A DNA stretch of 64,000 bases from CAZIXN01 sp039180415. GTDB lineage: Bacteria; Planctomycetota; Phycisphaerae; Phycisphaerales; Phycisphaeraceae. Below the pieces are notes generated by a model. That model was not told where the DNA came from. It saw nothing but the letters and a program-made list of their open reading frames with translations, and did no database searches. Position numbers and translations under genes: made by a program. The stretch lies in assembly GCA_039180415.1 (NCBI GenBank), contig JBCDDH010000006.1:1-64000 (forward strand), given 5' to 3'. Shown piece by piece: positions 59,884 to 64,000 of the stretch (position 1 is its first letter; every line of letters begins with the position of its first letter).

Positions 59884-61443
59884 TCAGGCCAGCTTCTTCG
59901 TCGCGACCGTCCCGTCTTTCGTGGTCTTCACCTCGTAGCCGGCCGCCTGCAGCTCGTTCCGGATCGCGTCGGCGGCGGCGAAATCTTTGTTGCGGCGGGC
60001 TTCGTCCAGCGCGGCGCACTTCGCCGCGGCGTCGTCGGCGTCCGGAGCGTTTCTCTCGCCCACGGGCCCCAGGACGCCCAGCAAGTGATCGAACGCGGCC
60101 AGCGTCTGCCGCGCCGCCGATGCGTCTTCCGGCGGATCGGCAACGAACTCGAACACCACGCCCAACGCTCCCGCAATATTCAGGTCGTCGGCGAGGCATT
60201 CGATGAATCTGTCCACGGCCGGCAGCCCGTGAAGCCCTGTAAGCGCTTGCGGGGCTCGGAGTGCTGCTTCGTACCCCACGCTCGCGGCAAACTCACGCAG
60301 CTTCTTCACCGCCGACGCGGAGTCCAACAATCCCTTCCGCGAGAAATCCATCCGGCTGCGGTAGTTCGCCTTGATCAACTCGAACCGCAGCACCGCCGGG
60401 TCCACCGCGCGGCCCGTGAAGTCGCCGTCGAGGATTTGCCGCACCGTAAAGAAGTTGCCCTTGCTCTTGGACATCTTTTCGCCTTCGACCATCAGGTGCC
60501 GGCTGTGCATCCAGAACCGCGCGAAGTGGGTCTCGCCCGTGGAGCAGCAGGACTGCGCGATCTCGCACTCGTGATGGGGGAAGATGTTGTCCTCGCCGCC
60601 GGTGTGGATGTCGATGACTTCACGCTGCAGCACCGCCTTGGCCATCGCGCTGCATTCGACGTGCCAACCCGGGTAGCCCTCGCCCAACGCCGCGGCCGTG
60701 GCGTTCGCCAACGCCAGCTTCCCGGGGTCCCAACGCATCAGGTGCGACGGGTCGGGCTTCCAAAGCAAGAAGTCCGCGGGGTGTTCCTTCGTCGCCTGGT
60801 GCCCGGCATCCACGCGTCCCCCGGCCCCGCCGCGCAGCTGATCTAGCGTGTTGCCGGAGAGCTTGCCGTATTCCGGGAAGCTCTGAACCCGGAAATACAC
60901 GGCCCCGTCGGACGCGACGTACGCATGTGCTTTGTCGATCAGCGTGCCGATCAGCTCCAGCATGTGCTTCACGTGCGCGGTCGCCCGCGGCATGTTCTGC
61001 GGGTACTCGTCCGCCACCTTCAGCCCGAGTTTCTTGGCGTCTTCGAGGAACGCGTCGATATAGAACTCGGCCACCTGATACGGATTGCTCGGGTCGGCGA
61101 TCGCCGTAGCGTGGGCGTCGCCGGACTTCTTGGATTCCTGCAGGCGTTTGGCGGCCGCGGCCATCTTGTCCTCGCCGCCGCCGTCCGCGACCGCGTCGTC
61201 GGTCATGTGTCCCACGTCGGTGAGGTTCATCACCTGGTGCACGTCGTGCCCGAGCAGCTCGAGGAAGCGCCGCAGCACGTCCGCGAACAGGAACGACTTG
61301 AAGTTGCCAATGTGCGCGAAGTCGTAGACCGTCGGCCCGCAGTTGTACATCCGCACCTTGCCCGGCTCGATCGGCACGAAGTCTTCGAACTGATGGGTCA
61401 GTGTGTTGTAGAAGCGGGGGGTGATTGTGGCGGGGACGGTCAT
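59884..61443 (-). CDS. cysS: cysteinyl-tRNA synthetase
   Basis: CysS charges tRNA-Cys. It is 519 residues, a little longer than the usual 460-480. The zinc ligand C35 is in MYNCGPTVYDF, followed by HIGN (44-47) for the HIGH motif. GYPGWHVECSAM and HTGGEDNIFPHHECEIAQ carry the other zinc ligands, and EKMSKSKGNFF is the KMSKS loop. An insertion after the first domain (DAVADGGGEDKMAAAAKRLQ) accounts for the extra length. The C-terminal anticodon-binding part ends with an Ala/Lys-rich tail. The open frame upstream of 61443 has no homology. Confidence 0.96.
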   Translation of the reverse strand: MTVPATITPRFYNTLTHQFEDFVPIEPGKVRMYNCGPTVYDFAHIGNFKSFLFADVLRRFLELLGHDVHQVMNLTDVGHMTDDAVADGGGEDKMAAAAKRLQESKKSGDAHATAIADPSNPYQVAEFYIDAFLEDAKKLGLKVADEYPQNMPRATAHVKHMLELIGTLIDKAHAYVASDGAVYFRVQSFPEYGKLSGNTLDQLRGGAGGRVDAGHQATKEHPADFLLWKPDPSHLMRWDPGKLALANATAAALGEGYPGWHVECSAMAKAVLQREVIDIHTGGEDNIFPHHECEIAQSCCSTGETHFARFWMHSRHLMVEGEKMSKSKGNFFTVRQILDGDFTGRAVDPAVLRFELIKANYRSRMDFSRKGLLDSASAVKKLREFAASVGYEAALRAPQALTGLHGLPAVDRFIECLADDLNIAGALGVVFEFVADPPEDASAARQTLAAFDHLLGVLGPVGERNAPDADDAAAKCAALDEARRNKDFAAADAIRNELQAAGYEVKTTKDGTVATKKLA

Positions 61444-61788
61444 CGCGCGGAGTGTATCGAGACCAGGTTTGCGTACGCGTGGACCAGACACTTTCGTTGT
61501 AAGTTTCGACGCGTGTGTACGATTGAATTCGGACGGCGGATGAGAGGCCACACTGTGTGGTGGAAAGAATCTGGGCTCTGTGAGATGTACTTGGGGGACG
61601 GTCCGTCGCCAAGTCAGAAACGACTCGGGATGTGGCGTGTTGGGTTGGGGCATGGCGTGCCCGCCGGACTTCGGTTGGCAGGGTCCGCCCGCGTTTTTGA
61701 CAAGTAGATTAGGGAGTGTCGGGACGCGCTGCGGCGTGTCTCAAATCGATAGACGGCGGTTAGCGACCGCCGGTGCGGGCGTACCGGC
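61444..61788. other. 345-bp intergenic region upstream of cysS
   Basis: Between cysS and the next minus-strand gene. The cysS promoter should lie here, but I saw only weak -10-like bases (GATACACT on the minus strand near 61455). A 7-bp hairpin (CGGCGGT at 61754-61760 with ACCGCCG at 61766-61772) lies just past the end of the membrane-protein gene and may be its terminator, without a clear T tract. No coding frame is credible. Confidence 0.4.
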
Positions 61789-62100
61789 TTACGACCATTT
61801 GATCCATTGCCGAACTGGGATTGAAAAGATTGCGGGTGAAACGACAAGCCAGTGAATGGGATGCAGCAGCATGTTCTTGAAGAGTACTGGAAGTTTCTTG
61901 GAGAGAAATTCACCAGACTCCAGAGCGATATAAATCCAAGCAGCGCTGATCCATATCACGGCGAGCCCACAGAACAGGAAGGGCAGGAGTGCGACTTTTT
62001 CAGCTTCGTCGTGTTCCCGAATGGCGAAGGCAAAAATGAGAAAGCACACAGCGAACAGCGACAGAAGAAACGCTGGGCCGTAGATCATGATCGCAACCAT
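61789..62100 (-). CDS. small membrane protein in an AT-richer patch
   Basis: A 103-residue protein with three hydrophobic stretches (IYGPAFLLSLFAVCFLIFAF, LLPFLFCGLAVIWISAAWIY and a weaker one near LLHPIHWLVVSPAIF). A conserved-looking REHDEAEK loop separates the first two. I recognise no family. The surrounding DNA is much poorer in G/C than the rest of the window (26 of 60 in 61861-61920), so the gene may be a recent arrival. It sits between cysS and the CorC-like gene on the same strand. Confidence 0.6.
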   Translation of the reverse strand: MVAIMIYGPAFLLSLFAVCFLIFAFAIREHDEAEKVALLPFLFCGLAVIWISAAWIYIALESGEFLSKKLPVLFKNMLLHPIHWLVVSPAIFSIPVRQWIKWS

Positions 62101-62130
62101 GACGGTTCACCTGAATCACAGTTTTTGCAT

Positions 62131-63441
62131 TCAGAGCGTTTCAGCTCGCGCTTGTTTGGTGATTTCTTTTTGGACAGACACCCTTAACACCTTCGTCTTC
62201 TCCGCTTCGTCGACGGTAAAGGTCACGCCGTCGTCGGTGCTAAAGGTTTCTCCCGCTTGGGGGATGTGCCCGAGGGTCGCCACGACGTAGCCGGCAACGG
62301 TTTCGTAGTCCTCGTCTTCGGGCAGGTCGAGGCCCAAGGCGTCGTTGAGCTCGTCGATGTGGAGGCGGGCGTCCATCGTGGCGGACAGCTCGTCGGGGGC
62401 GACGTCGATGGTGGGGTCGTCGGGCTCGGGCTCGTACTCGTCGTGGATCTCGCCGACGATCTCTTCGAGGATGTCTTCGATGGTGACCAGCCCCGCGGTG
62501 CCGCCGTATTCGTCCAACACGATCGCCAAGTGGACCTTCTTCTGGCGGAACTCGGCCAAGAGGTCCTGGACGGGTTTGGTTTCGGGGACGACGAAGGCCT
62601 CGCGGACGGCGTGTTCGACGTCGAAGGTGTCGGGGTCGTCCAAGAAGGGGATGAGGTCTTTGGCGTAGAGGACGCCGAGGATGTCGTCGAGCGATTCACG
62701 GTAGACGGGGATGCGGGAGTGACTGGCCTCGACCACGGCGGCTTTGACCTCGGCCAGGCCGAGCGGGTGGCCGTTGAGCTGGATGCCCTGGATGTCGGTG
62801 CGGGGGGTCATGATCTCGGCGACGGTGGTGTCGGCGAGCTCGACGACGCCTTCGATCATCTGCTTCTGCGTTTCGTCGAGGGGCACGTGTTCTTGGTCGT
62901 CGGCGTGTTCTTCGGCGTGTTTCTCGACGGCTTCGAGGACGTGCTCGGCGAGGTCGTCGTCGTCTTCGAGGTCGATGCCGGAGATCCGGCGGAGCACGGG
63001 GTCGAAGACCTTGAGGACGGACGTGATCGGCAGCAGCACGACGCGGAGCACCTGGAGCACGGCGATGGAGCGCACCAACAATTTTTCGCGGCGGTAGCGA
63101 GCCCAGTAGACGGGCAGGGCGACGGTAAAGATGGACATGAGCACGAGCGACGCGGCGAAGGCGACGGCGTAGCGGGCGAAGGGCTGCTCGAGGCCGGCGC
63201 GGAGGACCAACTCGTAGGTGACGAGGACGACGACCAGGGCGGCGCACGCGCGGGCGATGCCGGTGGCGAGCAGGAGCGAGGGCACGGTCTCGATAAAGGG
63301 CTCGGCCAGGCGGGCTTGGTTTCGTTCCTCGAGCAGGTCGAGGAGGCGTCGTCGGGACAGCGCTTTGAGCGCGTTGTGGCAGGCGGCGAAATACGCGGCG
63401 AGCAGGCAGGCGGCGACGAGGGTGAGCAGCAGGGGGGTCAC
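62131..63441 (-). CDS. CNNM/CorC-like membrane protein with CBS pair
   Basis: A 436-residue hemolysin/CorC-family protein. The N-terminal CNNM-type membrane domain spans about residues 1-160 with four hydrophobic segments. Two CBS domains follow (IMTPRTDIQGI near residue 210 and VHLAIVLDEYGGTAGLVTIEDILE near 300). The C-terminal CorC_HlyC transporter-associated domain ends with a VRVSVQK-type strand. Members are linked to magnesium or cobalt efflux and membrane integrity. The start is GTG at 63441, overlapping the ybeY stop (GTGA), the conserved ybeY-corC arrangement. Confidence 0.92.
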   Translation of the reverse strand: MTPLLLTLVAACLLAAYFAACHNALKALSRRRLLDLLEERNQARLAEPFIETVPSLLLATGIARACAALVVVLVTYELVLRAGLEQPFARYAVAFAASLVLMSIFTVALPVYWARYRREKLLVRSIAVLQVLRVVLLPITSVLKVFDPVLRRISGIDLEDDDDLAEHVLEAVEKHAEEHADDQEHVPLDETQKQMIEGVVELADTTVAEIMTPRTDIQGIQLNGHPLGLAEVKAAVVEASHSRIPVYRESLDDILGVLYAKDLIPFLDDPDTFDVEHAVREAFVVPETKPVQDLLAEFRQKKVHLAIVLDEYGGTAGLVTIEDILEEIVGEIHDEYEPEPDDPTIDVAPDELSATMDARLHIDELNDALGLDLPEDEDYETVAGYVVATLGHIPQAGETFSTDDGVTFTVDEAEKTKVLRVSVQKEITKQARAETL

Positions 63442-64000
63442 GGGGCGCCTCCGGTGGAGGCGGTGGTGGCGAAGACCGGGCCGAGGCCGATCCGGGTGAG
63501 CAGCGCGTCTTCGGCGGCGTGCATCCGGGCGTAGGCGTCCGGGTCGTGGTCGTCGTGGCCGAGCAGGTGGAGCAGGCCGTGGACGGCGTAGAGCAGGAGC
63601 TCGGCGCGGGCGTCGTGGCCGCGGGTGGCGGCTTCGCGGACGGCGACGTCGCGGCCCAGGGCGAGGTCGGCGTGGAGCGGTTCGTCGGGTGTGTTGCGAT
63701 GGTCGAAGGTGAGGACGTCGGTGGTGCCAGGGACGCCGGTGTAGCGGGCGTGGAGGTCGGCCATGGCGTCGTCGTCGAGCAGGGCGAGGGTGAGCCGGTG
63801 GGCACCGGAAGGCCGGGGCAACGCCAGATCGATCGCGCGCTCGAGGTGGGGTTCGAGCCAGCCGGCGGCGGGGGGGTGGACGTCGTCGGTTTCGAGCTGA
63901 AGGGTGACGCGGGGCGCGCGAGTGACAGGGCCTCGGGGCGCCGGGGACGCGTCCGAGGGGTGGGCGGAAGCGGGACTGAGCGGGTCGTCGCTGGCGTGGC
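63438..64000 (-). CDS. ybeY: endoribonuclease YbeY, 5' end beyond the window
   Basis: YbeY is a metal-dependent endoribonuclease for 16S rRNA maturation and ribosome quality control. The frame is open from the window edge, with the family's N-terminal pattern (RVTLQLETDDV, later LLDDDAMADLHARY). PGTTDVLTFDH and the metal site HGLLHLLGHDDHD are clear. In the metal site the third ligand position appears to be aspartate, as in some other phyla, with an extra histidine one residue later. No ATG occurs between the edge and the conserved core; the TTG at 63821 is too far inside the fold to be the start. Upstream part missing. Confidence 0.85.
   Translation of the reverse strand, partial: HASDDPLSPASAHPSDASPAPRGPVTRAPRVTLQLETDDVHPPAAGWLEPHLERAIDLALPRPSGAHRLTLALLDDDAMADLHARYTGVPGTTDVLTFDHRNTPDEPLHADLALGRDVAVREAATRGHDARAELLLYAVHGLLHLLGHDDHDPDAYARMHAAEDALLTRIGLGPVFATTASTGGAP

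Noticed and set aside
1..64000. tRNA, rRNA, CRISPR, integrase or transposase genes
   Set aside because: I looked for T-arm-like sequences, short regular repeats and typical motifs and found none, so no mobile island in the usual sense is supported.

Overview
The window is about 64 kb of GC-rich chromosome that looks like a planctomycete of class Phycisphaerae. The evidence is a secreted protein ending in dockerin-like repeats plus a PEP-CTERM tail, a pseudopilin with the long FTLIELLVVISIIALLISIL-type N-terminus common in that group, and strongly C/G-ending codons. This placement is inference; no rRNA or other decisive marker is present. I found no tRNA, rRNA, CRISPR array, transposase or integrase. 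The window is mostly core chromosome with small accessory patches.

Layout. 1-4.6 kb: an orphan sugar-ABC ATPase, an acetyltransferase, and small stress or housekeeping genes (DUF427, fasciclin, MsrB, dodecin, a cysteine-free HesB-like protein). 4.6-9.3 kb: sucA-sucB for the 2-oxoglutarate dehydrogenase complex, followed by a small membrane gene and then a second, broken copy of the sucB 3' end. 9.4-16 kb: a GH94-type phosphorylase-like enzyme, a secreted trypsin-like PEP-CTERM protein and a pseudopilin. 16.4-21.2 kb: an amino-acid permease, a DUF4870 protein, a YpdA-like flavoprotein, a four-helix-bundle protein and a retropepsin-like lipoprotein. 21.3-32.3 kb: a mostly co-directional plus-strand run. 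It has a TIGR01777 epimerase, two small membrane proteins flanking an SRPBCC protein, then the ligase-associated DNA-repair set: MBL-fold exonuclease, ATP-dependent ligase, DEXH helicase and, after an inserted HAMP-SpoIIE phosphatase, the PdeM phosphoesterase. 32.3-45.1 kb: core genes on the minus strand (smpB, mnmE, yidC, rseP, dxr, RNase E/G, ptsI). 45.1-54.4 kb: a P-loop kinase, metK, acetyltransferases, a coiled-coil protein, an AlkD-like repair protein, a lipoprotein, a Y-family polymerase and fumC. 54.4-64 kb: a hydrolase, an SRPBCC lipoprotein and TetR regulator sharing a palindromic operator, an exported protein, an LCAT-like lipase, cysS, a small membrane protein, a CorC-like protein and ybeY, which runs off the right edge.

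How the genes work together. sucA-sucB and fumC belong to the TCA cycle, and both loci carry sequence traces of recombination. The exonuclease-ligase-helicase-PdeM set, with the AlkD-like protein and Y-family polymerase further along, makes this region rich in DNA-damage functions. RNase E/G, dxr and rseP form a compact transcription unit closed by a hairpin terminator, with yidC-mnmE just beyond. Several stop/start overlaps of the GTGA or ATGA type indicate translational coupling: RNase E/G-dxr, metK-acetyltransferase, ligase-helicase, membrane protein-exonuclease and ybeY-corC.
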